The notes under the pieces are model-generated. The model saw nothing but the letters and a program-made list of their open reading frames with translations. It made no database searches and was not told the origin of the DNA. From Pyrrhosoma nymphula (taxonomy: Eukaryota; Arthropoda; Insecta; Odonata; Coenagrionidae), in NCBI GenBank assembly GCA_963573305.1, contig OY754332.1, forward strand, positions 138,253,977 to 138,317,976: a DNA stretch of 64,000 bases. The letters run 5' to 3'. How positions within the stretch are numbered: position 1 is the first letter of the stretch; each line of letters starts with the position of its first letter. The position numbers and the translations under genes are program-made. This document shows positions 10,693-21,660 of the stretch, piece after piece.

Positions 10693-12147
10693 CGCCCGGC
10701 TTAATGGGAAAACCCATCCCCTATCCTCACCCATAACTACAATGCTGTCATGGAGTTGACAACCTTCTCCCATTTCTCACATTGCATCATCTTTAACCAC
10801 CAGTGCTACCGATGGTGGTCCTACCCTAATCCATTACATCATGCACCCCACTCCACATTGGATCCCCTAACCTGGAGAATCCCTCTCTCTTCCTCCACTC
10901 CTCACTCCCCCTACCAACCACACAGGGGCGGTCTGGCTAGGCCGGCGATCGCCGAGGGCCCCCGTCCCGAGGCGGCTCAGGGGGGCCCCCGATAGGGGGT
11001 GTCAACAATATTAGCAAGGACAGAAGTAGTCTAACATCGCGCCTCACGACAGCTGACTCCCTCGACAGCTAATTGCCCTCCAACCAGACTATACCAAGCG
11101 TGAGTAGTTGAAAAGTAAAGTTTATCGTACTTGGATTGCTACGCTCCTCATAAATATTTCACGGCAGGGCCCGAATATAGTTAAAATTACTAATTTTAAA
11201 AATTAAGAAATCAACTTGTGGTCTACGCTCTCGATTAGTGTATAACACTAACGGTTAAAGAAATTGCTGTCTTTGTTTTTACGGGAAAGTGATGAAAATT
11301 TTTGGAATAGGTCCTGAGCGATAGGAAAATCAGTGTATTCCAAAAATCACCTTCAATTTCCTATATCACCTCCGGTTTTTCCACAAATCACGAAAACGTG
11401 AAAATTAAAAAAGGCAATTTTTTAATGTTATTGCGTAAGTGAAATCTTTATAGCGGATAAAAATGTTCTCTACGTGGACATAATTTGTTCAAGATTTTTT
11501 ATGTATTAGTAAAATTAAATAGTTAAAAACAAAACTATATTTCTAAAAAGGATGGTGTCTCGGTTTTTTACGTGCTCAAATGCGGAGAATGAGTGCGAAG
11601 TATACTAGCAAAGCAAAACAAAGTTATATCTTATGTTTTTTAATCAGTAGTTCGTATTTCGTTCAGATTTTACATAGCATATTTATAAGTCTGTGGAAAT
11701 ACACAAAAACGCCGTAAGTCACAAACTTGCGGCGAAGGCTGCTTTTCAAAGTAAAAAAGGATACGACATTTCAACTCATCTAGCTTATAGTCAAACAAAA
11801 AAGAGAAAGAGCGAAGTTCATACTAGAAGGCAAGCCATACGATGATTAAAGACTGTTGTTCATAGGAAGGCAAGGGATTGCCTACAGAGGAAAAAAGACC
11901 AAGAAGAGGCGTATGCACTGGATACAGTTGAAAATCATAGACATTTCCTTGAATTGGTTATTTTAGTCGCTAACTACGACGTGATTTTGCAAAATCACGT
12001 AAGAAAATACATTGAAGAGAGCAAACAGCATAGAATGAAAACAAAGAACAAAAGAGAAGCTGCTGGAAAATCGACTAAAAGACAGATTGGTCGCGGCTCT
12101 CTCTTAACTTTTTGTTGAAATCTTTCGTTAATAAGCTAATCAACGTA

Positions 12148-12505
12148 CGGTGCGAAGGTCGGCAGTCGCAGAACATACCATTAACTTCGACCATGCCATC
12201 CAATGGAAGGAGACGGCACTGCTCGGACATTCAAAAGAATATAGCCTTACCAAGGAGGCAATAAAAATCCGACTTGAGAGTCATTAACTTCAACAGAGGT
12301 GAAGGGTTCCACTTGAGCAGGACCTGGAACACAATCCTGAAAATGGCGGGAAAAGTGACCTGAGGGACTTCCTATATAAACACGGCACCTCGACACCTGG
12401 TATCAACGGCCCTGATGATGAAGGATAAGTCATCCTTCGAAACGTCGGCAGAGGAGCAGATGGATCCACTAACCAGGACGGAAACCCGTGAACAATTTAC
12501 TTTAC
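12148..12505 (+). mobile_element. Penelope-like 3' end, 5'-truncated, with 12-bp TSD
   Basis: A perfect direct repeat CTAATCAACGTA flanks the segment (12136-12147 and 12506-12517), and removing it rejoins the hAT transposase frame (LINV...). The insert begins within the GIY-YIG C-terminal region (INFDHAIQWKE, LLGHSKEYSLTKEAI), continues through a FNRGEGFHLSRTW-like end, and finishes with a hammerhead-like motif and a CGGAAACCC tail. The 12-bp TSD and 5' truncation indicate target-primed reverse transcription. The insertion postdates the hAT copy. Confidence 0.9.
12404..12452 (+). ncRNA. Hammerhead-ribozyme-like motif in PLE 3' end
   Basis: A consensus core CTGATGA (12412-12418) is followed by stem II (GAAGGAT with ATCCTTC, loop AAGTC), GAAA (12439-12442) and CGTC. 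Stem I can form three G-C pairs (GCC at 12409-12411 with GGC at 12447-12449). Stem III would be the self-complementary ACGT with no loop, which fits only a dimeric hammerhead, as proposed for PLE ribozymes. Cleavage would be after the C at 12446. Activity is inferred, not shown. Confidence 0.6.
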
Positions 12506-14353
12506 CTAATCAACGTAATTGGTACTTTGGGACGTGATATCATTTTGAAATACCTGCATAATAGCATCGTGTTTAGCTTAATGGTTGATAGCGCACAAGA
12601 TGTTGCTGTGATGGATCAGTTGGGAATTTGCGTCCGCTATGTACTCGAAGGGAAGATATATGAGATACATTTCAGTTTAATAGTAGTTGACGATTCCAGT
12701 GGATTTGCTTTGTTTAATAGCATCAAATCGGAGCTAGCAAAGAGTGGGGTTTCAACGTCAAGCATAATTATTACCAGCTCGTTTGATGGAGCTAATAACA
12801 TGAGAGGTTGTTACAACGGCCTACAAGTCCACTTTAAAAGAGAAAATCCTGATTTTATTTACACGCACTTTATGGGGCATGTATTAAAGTTGGTCGTAGC
12901 CAATTCAACTGTAAATTTGGTGCAAGCAGAAAAATTATTTGGTTTATTAGAAGAATCGGCTGTTTTCCTATGCTCGTCCTTCAAGAGACTGTCAGTGTGG
13001 GAGATGGAAACTAGAAGGAAACATCATGCTCATGATAAACTCTGCAGAATCCAAAATATTGGTGCTACAAGGTGGTGGAGTAAGCATAAGGCACCTTCAC
13101 CGGTTGTAGATGAATAATATTTAAAATTAAATGGTTACTCAGGGAAATTAACCAATCTAATCAGTGTGTTGTGGAATATATCCACTGGAAATTTTGACTG
13201 CAAATCAAAATTCACGGCCAGAAATTTAGTAAGCTAATGGAGAGCATTTGAAAACATTGTAATGTCTTTTGTTTTTTTGTTACCTCTCCTGTGTCTAAGT
13301 ACCGTCAGAGAAAGAATATAGACTGCGCTACGGCCTGGAATATGGTGGATTGTTTGTTGCAGCAACTCAATTCTAAAAGATGTGCTGATAACTTTTAATT
13401 TCTTTGCGATAGAACGAAAAAGTATGCTGGAAGAGTGAGAAGTGATCTAGATGACTCAATTGACGTGGAAGTGGATTTCAAAACTCAAAGGACTTCAAGA
13501 AAGAAAACAATGTCAGGAGACAAAGCCAAAGAAGAGGCACCTGAAATTGCTGCAACTCAAAAGTATAAATTGATCTACTTAAGCATTATTGATCGTGTCA
13601 GAACAAGTATTGAAGACAGATTCGTACCCAATGGAGAAGTTTCAAAAGATTGCTCTTGGCTTGAGCCTAAAAAAATTCCCGAGATAGCAAAGGCAGATAC
13701 GTTTCCTCCCGACATTACGTGCGCCATTCCAAATGTGTGTTAAGTAGAAAGAAGTTCTTTACTTTTAGAACTGAAACAGTTTGCAGATCAGTACGAACGT
13801 TTTACCAAGACAGAAAAAGTTGAATATGATGAAGGAGAAGACATGCCTAATCTGAGAAAAATTTGAAAAGTCAGTGAAGATAATGAAGTTAACTTGGAAG
13901 AAGAGGAAGAAAAGGAGTTCATTCATTGCACCCAAAATAGAAAATGCTACAAATGTTTGGCCTGTGCTTTCCCACATTGTCTATGAACTGTCCCAATCTG
14001 GGCTTTCTATTAACTTTTACACAGCATATAAGTTTGTTGTTATCCTTCCTTGCACTCGGGTAACATGTGAAAGAGTATTTTCTAAATTAAAAATCGTTAA
14101 GGACAGACTTAGAACAACACTGACTCAAGATACTCTGTCCAATTTACTTGTGGAACGAGATGTGTTTTTCAATTTATATAAAGACATTATCATTGATAAA
14201 TTAGCTAATAAAAGTGAGGAGCTAAGGAAAAGGTTATTGCTTTAATTGTTAATCGATGCACCATATATTTTTCCAGGATGATAATTCAAAAAATATTTTT
14301 TCCAACTAAATACTGTCTTTCATTTATTTTTGGTAATCATTTAGGTCATTTAG

Positions 14354-14656
14354 GTGAGTTTCACACATTCAGGGTAGGGGGGCCAGTTCCTTTCCCTGGG
14401 CCACCTCGCAACGCGAGGAAATGGCTGTCAAATCAAACAGCTGAGCGATTAATACAAATGTAAATTGTCGAAAATAGCGGTTCATATTGCCTCTAAAGAG
14501 CTAGATATCTGGTAAGAATTCATTGTCATCTAGATCTGATCTGTATTGAAAATGCTAAGTCGATAGCTAATCGGGAAGTGGGTTAAATTTGATTTGCAAG
14601 ATTTTGCCCGGAAGGACAAACAAACAAACAAGAAAGCGACTTAATAAAAACGTGGT
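14354..14656 (+). repeat. Dispersed retroposon-like repeat, copy 1
   Basis: This segment, from GTGAGTTTCACACATTCAGG to AATAAAAACGTGGT, recurs almost base for base at 47596-47897. The 3' end holds (ACAA)n-type short repeats and an AATAAA signal. That suggests a 3'-anchored retroposon (SINE or LINE 3' UTR) with 5' truncation. No tRNA-like box was recognised. It abuts the decayed right side of the hAT element. Confidence 0.8.
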
Positions 14657-15706
14657 AAAAATATGACAGAATTACGCCAATGTGAAAGGGTGAACAAAGA
14701 TCCAGATATCTTAATTTTCAGGCCCGTAAAGATTACTCATTTCTTAACATCGATGACGTATTAGGCAGATAAATGAGTAGAACCCTAACTTCAACACAAT
14801 CTTCAACGTGAATAATGAGATTCAGTACTAATGCAAGTGACATGTTTTATTAAAAATTTCCCCCAAAAAATATTGATCCTGTAAAGTTTCAAGTGTTCAA
14901 GAAAGCCAATGGACAAAGATATTTCATCGAGATTCATTAAGCTTTCTCAGTTAGAAGGTAATATTTGATATAATGACTACTAGTACAAAATCAGCTATGG
15001 TTAAAATGCAAAAACAAACCAGCACACGGGTATATAAAGTTTGAAATAAAAGATATCGGATTCAATAGGGAAGCAAAATAATCGCTAAATTAGTATTTAA
15101 AGAAGACATGGAAACTTGTGGACGAAGATTAAACACAATGGGGTATTTTATAGTCGACGATATGAAAACCTGTGAGTCTCGTAAAAAAAGAGATATATAC
15201 TGTGAAAACCAGCAATTTCGTGAAAATTACAGAAATGCCATTGTGTGATTTCGACGATAAACACAAATATAAAGGAAAAAGAATTTTCTAAAGAGATCAA
15301 CGGGGAAGAGATCCTGAAGGTGTGGTGAAGTATAAGCTTCCTATTTCGAGGGTCCCGTGTTTGAATTCTGGAAATGGTGGAACTCATGATTCGTATTCGG
15401 GAGCTACGTGAAGAGCAATACTCCGCCCGTCAGATGGTAAGTTGAACTGATGACATAACGTTTTCTGTTAAGAGTGAGCTAATCTCCATATTTCCTTTAT
15501 ATCCCAAATGATACTTCCCCAACCAATTAGCCCAATTCGTAGCGCAAACGACCTCAGTTGTCGGTTACCACCTCAAACAACCAACCAATATCACCTCGTC
15601 CTACCGTATAAAGCTTCGCTTCGTTGATATTTAGGGTATTCACAGACACGACCCAAGAAACACCGTACTTTACCTTTGACTTATGTAAAGCAATACGTTT
15701 TGTCTC
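14657..15706. other. AT-rich stretch; possible tRNA-like SINE relic near 15310-15380
   Basis: Most of this stretch is uninformative. Around 15325-15370 the plus strand reads GGTGTGGTGAAGTATAAGC and later GTGTTTGAATTCTGG, loosely like the A and B boxes of the tRNA-derived SINE at 55.7 kb. The match is weak. Confidence 0.25.
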
Positions 15707-16028
15707 GAAAACTTTTTAATTCCATATAAATATTTAATGTACGACCTAGGTTTCGACGTGGAACGTCATCATCTGTTACAATTGCATAGATGGTAGAGAA
15801 TAAATAGTCACACACAAAATGATTTCAAAAACAAAATTCCCAAAAACACAACGGTCTGAGGTGTGGGTTAAGGGGTCAGACCGTTGTGTTTTTGGGAATT
15901 TTGTTTTTGAAATCATTTTGTGTGTGACTATTTATTCTCTACCTTCTATGAAATTGTACCAGATGATGACGTGCCACGTCGAAACCTAGGTCGTACATTA
16001 AATATTTATGTGGCATTACAAAGTTTTC
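15707..16028. repeat. 320-bp palindrome of two PLE-like tails with hammerhead folds
   Basis: Two near-identical arms of about 150 bp face each other around a roughly 20-base centre (about 15858-15880). Each arm has the order found at PLE 3' ends: a hammerhead-like motif with GAAACCTAGGTC, then AT-rich DNA to the outer boundary. The right arm (plus strand) can form stem I TGTAC/GTACA (15955-15959 with 15993-15997), stem II GACGT/ACGTC and stem III ACC/GGT, with core CAGATGA, one base off CTGATGA. The left arm is the minus-strand counterpart. I infer an inverted pair of PLE terminal repeats with the coding part lost. Confidence 0.75.
15955..15997 (+). ncRNA. Hammerhead-ribozyme-like fold, right arm
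   Basis: All three stems can be drawn: TGTAC (15955-15959) with GTACA (15993-15997), GACGT with ACGTC, and ACC with GGT. The core is CAGATGA at 15960-15966, a T-to-A change from CTGATGA at a normally invariant position. GAAA lies at 15981-15984 and the cleavage triplet GTC at 15990-15992. The core substitution predicts low or no activity. The minus-strand partner lies at about 15738-15782 and has one weaker stem-I pair. Confidence 0.5.
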
Positions 16029-19000
16029 TTTACTTTTCATTATGTTAAGTCGATTCCAAGAAGTCACGCCCGAGACAACGAATTATACGTTTCGTCTCAT
16101 TAAGCCATAGTGACGTTTAAAGTTACACTACTACGGCGAAAGGCAAACAAGTACACCTATAATTTCATTTCCAATATGGTTAGAAAGAAGTTCACGGCTC
16201 GAATGAGGAGCCTCACTAATTAAAAGCAATGGAATAGAATGTAACAGACTTGAGAAATGGTAAAATAAAATTAATTTTTTTATTTGGCCATATAACAGTC
16301 ATTCATCCCTGATGCACTTAGCTTGGAGCTTCTTAGCTTGATGTCTAAGTCTGCAACCGTCGGGCTCGGAGGGAGGAGCCGCCGGAGCCCTTACAAATCT
16401 AGTATCAATTTTTAAGGCTTTCTCTGGTAATCGAAAGCATGACCTTTTCTTAGCATGCATTGGCTTGAGCTAAGGTTATCGGAAGTGGCAGATAGAGGCA
16501 CAAAAGAAGCGGAGATCGACAGGGTGCAAATATCACGGACGTAGGAAATCGCAGCACGCAAAAAATAACGCTGTTATTTCGACCATTTATAATTGAAATA
16601 ACTAACGGAAGGGCTTTACGGAGTTGAAAAGAATAGATTTTAGAATAAAAACCTTAAACATGCTGACTATAGTAAAGATTCAGTTATAAAAATAGTAGTC
16701 TTCGTTTATTTTCAAATGAATACCACCCAAAATGCTAGCGGGCAACTAATTATCACGGAATAAAGCAAATGGGAAGTTAGTTGACAGAGCTGCAAAAGAG
16801 ACCATCCATAGACTATTTTCGGGAGTTAAGCAACAGCTGAAGAGTGCAGAAAGCAAGGGGTTCACTCATTTTCGGCGATTTTGAATTGACTAGTTTTCGG
16901 AATGAGGTCTCCCGTTGTCACGAACGTAATGGGTATTTAAAGCTATGAGAATTATTTGACGACCAATAAGAAATGAAATAGTCATAATTTGACCTTCCAT
17001 TAAGAACATACCAGACATACATTTAAGAAAAATTCGAGAAAAATAACAAACATGTTTGAGAATATATAAATTCCTTTGTAACGTTTCATTTTTCAGCTGA
17101 CTCGAGCCGCTGCTATCGGTTCTTTCACATGTCCTAAGAACATAATTCCGGATTATTGCTTTTATTTCATACCTGATCGGATATTAAACATTTAACACAG
17201 CAGCTGATTTACGCAGCTAACTGATATTACAGTTTATAAAAAGCAAATATCGCAACTTTCAGCCCCATCTGCGCGAGTTTTTCGCCGCTCATGGTTGACA
17301 CAGTAAACTCTGATGCTCCGCAGTCAGATCTATCCGAACGCTCCGCAGTAACCTGATTACGAGAGAGTGGCTTATCAAGATTTCAGAGGAAAGCGAGTAA
17401 TATGAATCACTGGAAAGCCTAAATAAGGAAAACAAACTAAAACTTATAAATGCCCAACTAATAAAAAACTTGGCAATCGAAACCAGAACGCAGTTGGGCA
17501 GATTTGACTTTCTATATCCCGAGCCCGAAAATCAATCTGCTAGGCTAAAGATAACTATCTCAACTAATGGCTATAGAGAAGGAATACCTGATATTTCAAA
17601 CTACATCTAAAAATCCAGGAATATTTACACTTTTTACAACAAATTTTGGAGACTCGTTTTTCCCACAATTAGACGACGGTTGTGAAATTACATGATATTA
17701 AATGGGCATATGACTATCGCCATAACACTTCACTGGCTGAGCATTACACATTTTTTAAGAGAAATGTGCTCGACACAAGATTTACTATGGACAACTATGA
17801 TCGATACGGACTTTAAGGCCATAGAACAGCAAACATCAATCCTCTGAACGAGAAAATTATGGTAGCCATCGGCCCTCGACTATCTTCGTTTCCGAGCATA
17901 CTCAGGACCAGGCATAGTGAGGTTTCCACGCAGCGTTCTACGACTATCCGTAAGTATTCGACGAATGGGAAAAAAACAGCGAGCGGGAAATGGAAAATCG
18001 TAAAAAAAACATTCACTTCAAAGCCGCCCATAAATCAAATGAACTACCCTCCGGTAGACGGGTCTTTCGGTTCACGGACTTCAAAGTGGTCTACAGGGTC
18101 CCATGCAACCGTGAGAAAGGGCCTCAGTGCCCGAGCAGGACGGCCCATTGAACGTGGTTTAGAGAAGCTGAGCGCCAGAGAGCAGTTGCACGAGTGGGAA
18201 TGAACGAGGGGAGAATGAGCAAGCACAGACAATCTCCGATCCGGGAATCACCTCGGGAAGCTCAAGTGCCCGCGGGGGAAAAACCAATATTTTTCCTTAG
18301 TTAATTCGCGGAACGAACGAATTAAAAAGAAACAAATATACAGACAAATCGATGGAGCTCGAGCTTTCGATTCCGAGCCACATAAAAGAACTCGAGTCAA
18401 TTTGAAATAGAAGGGGAGGATAAAACCACGAACGCTGTCGGCGAAATAAAGAAAACAATCATTTGACACACCGATACTCAACATTTGGCAGAATAATCGC
18501 AGTACATTCAGTATCATTTTGCGAGTTTACAGTTGTATTAATACAATTAAACCGGAATGAATGAACCGTTCGAGTCCGCAGAGATACTTCAATCCACGAA
18601 GGTTCATCTCACGCGGTTTCTCGATAGAAAATGGAGAAGGGTAATTTAAACGCAGGACCGCTACCATAAGTTGCTTTTCGACTTTGATCATCGAGCAATA
18701 CTAGCCGGCGGCGGCAGCCAGGCTAGTTATTGGCCGACCTGGCCATCCACAAGCCTCCCTCAAATCCTCCCTCCCAGTTTTAAAATAAAAGTATCAGGTT
18801 ACAGCCTTTTTAACAGTAAAAGCACCTATTACCGAAAACTAACAGTATGTCTAGAGGCACTGCGGGTAGTAACAGAAAGACTTTTCACGCACAAGATTAA
18901 CACATTCGGAAAAACGGCGCAAGTAGCGGAATATACGAATAGCAGCCATTTTCTGGAGACTGCATGCGCACCAGGGTAGAGAACATTGGGCGACACGTGA

Positions 19001-20129
19001 AGTCGAAGAGCAAAATGGGCAGAAATTGCTGATGAAGGCAAGGCGAGGCTTGACGAGGGGAAAGTGGGCAGTTGATGATAATGGAGCCGGACGTGGGTGG
19101 ATGAGGGTCGGCAGGGGCACTCACCTGGGCTATGCGCTCGAGGAGCTCGCAACCAAAACAAGGGTGCTGCAACGAGGCCCGAAGAAGCATGCACTTCACA
19201 CGAAGATTTCGAAAATTCCCTCTTATACCATCTATTCTCTAGCAATATCTATTTCAGCAGTTTCTCAACCGTTCACTATTCAATCACTCACCCACTTGCA
19301 TGGACACACACCTGCACTATCATCCGTTCATTTTATCTCTGTGACAGAAGGCGGGGTGAAAGGTTCCGAGACTTCATCCAATCGCGTTCCTTTCGGAAGA
19401 TGGGGTCACCGTGGGAGGGAAGTTGACCCTCAGGAAGGGGGGAAAACCAACGTAGGCATTGCCACAACTACGGTTCATCTCGGGCAGCATGCACGAACTT
19501 GTATCTTTCGCAGTTGATTTGCTTGCGAAAAATAATCGTGTGATATGAGCAGCAGCCGGCCTATGGTAGAAGGGAGAAAACAGCGCCCGATGAACTGCGA
19601 AACGCAGCACTCTAGGAGGCGATGCGTTCGACAGGGTGTCTCCAGAGAAAGTGATACCATATGGCCAGAGAAGCGCCCTCTCCTGCCTCCTGATTGGTTG
19701 CCACGCGTCACGGACCTCACACGTCCCGCCATCAGTCGCAAAGATAACAGTACACATGACGGAACTAGGACACTCGATTGTTTCATTAATTAATTCATAA
19801 CATTGTATATTTATTATTATTACATATACTTATTGTGACAACACATCAGACGAGCAGCCTCAACAAAATAAGAGTCGATAAATGACCTAATCTCAATTGA
19901 ATTATAATCGAATGACCTCACAGTTACCAATCCCTATTCCAATAAAGTCTACCACAAAGCTCAGAACAGTTGGTATGGAAGAGGCGAATTTACGACTACG
20001 CAAATGCTAGCTTATTTCTTCGCATGTGCCGTCACATCAAGGATAGAACTGTCGTCCCACAAAATAATTGAACAAGGTTGAACGAAGCTACCTCGTTCCT
20101 TTCCATTTTCATGGAGATTAAAAAGAAAC
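16029..20129. other. No recognised gene; CpG-rich patches at 18.04-18.24 and 18.7-19.8 kb
   Basis: The first 1.8 kb is AT-rich with no motif. The patches near 18040-18240 and 18680-19780 are richer in G+C and CpG, and carry several overlapping open frames on both strands (for example 18829-19245 minus, 19026-19517 plus). None has a recognisable domain or consistent codon pattern, so I treat them as compositional artefacts. A promoter or first exon cannot be excluded. Confidence 0.4.
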
Positions 20130-21660
20130 ACTGTACTTTTCCACACTTTTTATTAGTTCCACTACAACTGGTTTCGACATTCTACGTCATTTTCAAGTAG
20201 TACACAGAGCATGGTGGAAGTGGCCGGGTTACATAATCTTTGAGGAAGCGGGTCAGGAGAAGGGAGGGGGAGGGAGGAAGATAGGGTTGGGGAAGTGGAA
20301 GAGCGTGTAAGTTCAACGTAATTGGCAAGAGAACTAAGCGGGAGGTTGAGAGGGGGGAGGTCAGAAGTTGAGAAGTAATGACAGGTGAGTGGGTACAACC
20401 TCATCTAACAAGTGTTGACCGAATGACATAAAATAATATTTCATATATATAGACAGTATTTCGAAATTTTCCATAAAATCCTGTTTATGGCCCTCGTCAA
20501 TTACATGTAAAATCTTAGGTTCAGACTCTGACACATGAGACAGTTCACATAGTGTTTTGCGAACACAGATTTGTTGTCAGAGTTCAAAAAATTAAAATGT
20601 TCTCTAGCTCATGTTTGGCCAACATAAAAACCATTGCATTCCGGGGTACTGCATCGCAGAAGGTAGACACCACTCGTCTAAAGCGTTAAACTTATCTTTA
20701 GAATTTAAAATAATTTTACCTATGGTCTAATTGCTGTAAAAACACACTTTCAAGTCGCGATCAAGATTGCAGGGAAGATAGGACCTGTATTAATTGTATC
20801 TTGCTCCAGCTCGTTTGGGGGGGTCTGAAGGAGGCTAGAGATGTCTTTTCTGTCTATTAATTTGTCTATGAGAAAGCGTTGTAACCATTTTGGTGGCGGT
20901 CCGTTTGATGAAGGTCACTTCGTTCTGAAATTCGGTTTCTTCCAGGGGGATGGAGGGAAGTCTGTGGATCATAGAATGGAAGGACGCCAGTTTAGGGGAA
21001 CGGTGATGATTTGAGTCACAAGAAATAACCACGTCAGAAAAAGTTTTCTTCCGAAAAATGGAGACTAAATGTCTGCCGTCTTTTAAAGAGATGGTTAGAT
21101 CTAAAAAGTTGAAACTGTCTAAGCCCACTTCACTTGCAAAAACTATGGAGTCGTGTTGGGTGTTCATAAGGTTCACAAATTCATCTAGTGGTCTAAGGCT
21201 GCCATTCCACAAGCAAATTACATCATCTACGTAGCGAAAGTACTTACATTTCTGGTAGGGGATGTTTAGAATTAAACAATTGTTTCTAAATCGTCCATTA
21301 AAATACCAGTCTGTATCGGCGACAATGGCGAAACCATAGCAAGTCCGTGAGCATGCGTGTAAATGCGGCAATTGAAGCAGAAATAATTGGTGTTAATGTA
21401 AAGGTTCGTGAGCCTGTCCATTTCGTGAATTATTCTCTCGTTGTAACCCATCTTCTTCAGGCGATGAGTGGCCTAGGCTACTTCTTTGGGCGGAACTGAA
21501 GTGAACAATTTCTTGACATCAAAAGGCACTAATTTGCTGCAAATGTGTGGGAGAAATGCAGATAACTTCTGGGTCAAGTTCACGGAATGTTTTATCTCGA
21601 ACTTTGGTTTTAACTTCAGATATATTACGGTAAAGGTCGTTGAGTTAAATACATTAAGCT
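20130..21660 (-). pseudogene. Penelope-like element with RT and 3' tail, broken
   Basis: Minus-strand blocks run in PLE order from right to left. They are FDVKKLFTSVPPKEVA (about 21480-21530), RLKKMGYNERIIHEMDRLTN with HGLAMVSPLSP (about 21330-21460), the catalytic YVDD in KYFRYVDDVICLWNG (residues 47-50 of the 21371-20835 frame), SFNFLDLTISL, HLVSIFRKKTFSD and SPKLASFHSMIHRL. A decayed GIY-YIG region (about 20480-20680) and a tail motif at 20161-20200 follow. The open frame of 178 codons is the longest intact PLE piece in the window. A G-to-V change in the conserved AMGSP-like box and frameshifts show it is dead. The 5' part beyond 21660 is not recognised. Confidence 0.85.
20161..20202 (-). 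ncRNA. Degenerate hammerhead-like PLE tail motif
   Basis: On the minus strand TTGAAAATGAC, a short spacer, GTCGAAACCAG and TTGTAG follow each other, with GAC/GTC able to pair. The order matches the PLE tails at 12.4, 16.0 and 32.4 kb, but the CTGANGA core is not conserved and the cleavage triplet reads GTA. It is better viewed as a diverged terminal module than an active ribozyme. Confidence 0.35.

Larger units (their letters stand above)
11700..14245 (+). pseudogene. hAT transposase (ZMYM1/ZNF862-like), broken
   Basis: The plus-strand blocks match the hAT transposase order. They are an N-terminal part with ALDTVENHRHFLELVILVAN (about 11915-11980), then after the PLE insertion an RNase-H-like start with MVDSAQDVAVMDQLGICVRY (about 12570-12640), SFDGANNMRGCYNGLQ (12780-12830), an HFMGHVLKLVVA block (about 12865-12900) and GATRWWSKHKA (about 13060-13090). 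After a broken stretch come 13435-13743 and the C-terminal dimerisation domain with FYTAYKFVVILPCTRVTCER and VFSKLKIVKDRLR (14010-14120). hAT transposases cut and paste the element and give 8-bp TSDs. Stops near 13115, frameshifts at 13120-13435 and 13744-13874, and the PLE insertion inactivate it. The N-terminal zinc finger was not located. Confidence 0.85.
10923..14345 (+). mobile_element. hAT element of the ZMYM/ZNF862 type, nested PLE inside
   Basis: The left end CAGGGGCGGTCTGGC at 10923 has the CAG-GGGCGG start and GGGCCCCC-rich subterminal sequence common in hAT elements. A decayed hAT transposase fills about 11700-14245. A matching right TIR (CCGCCCCTG) was not found; the element may end or be truncated near the dispersed repeat starting at 14354. 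A 358-bp PLE fragment (12148-12505) interrupts it. Confidence 0.7.

Noticed and set aside
18829..19517. Overlapping open frames on both strands
   Set aside because: Several phases are open at once in a GC-richer patch and none has a recognised motif or convincing splice sites.
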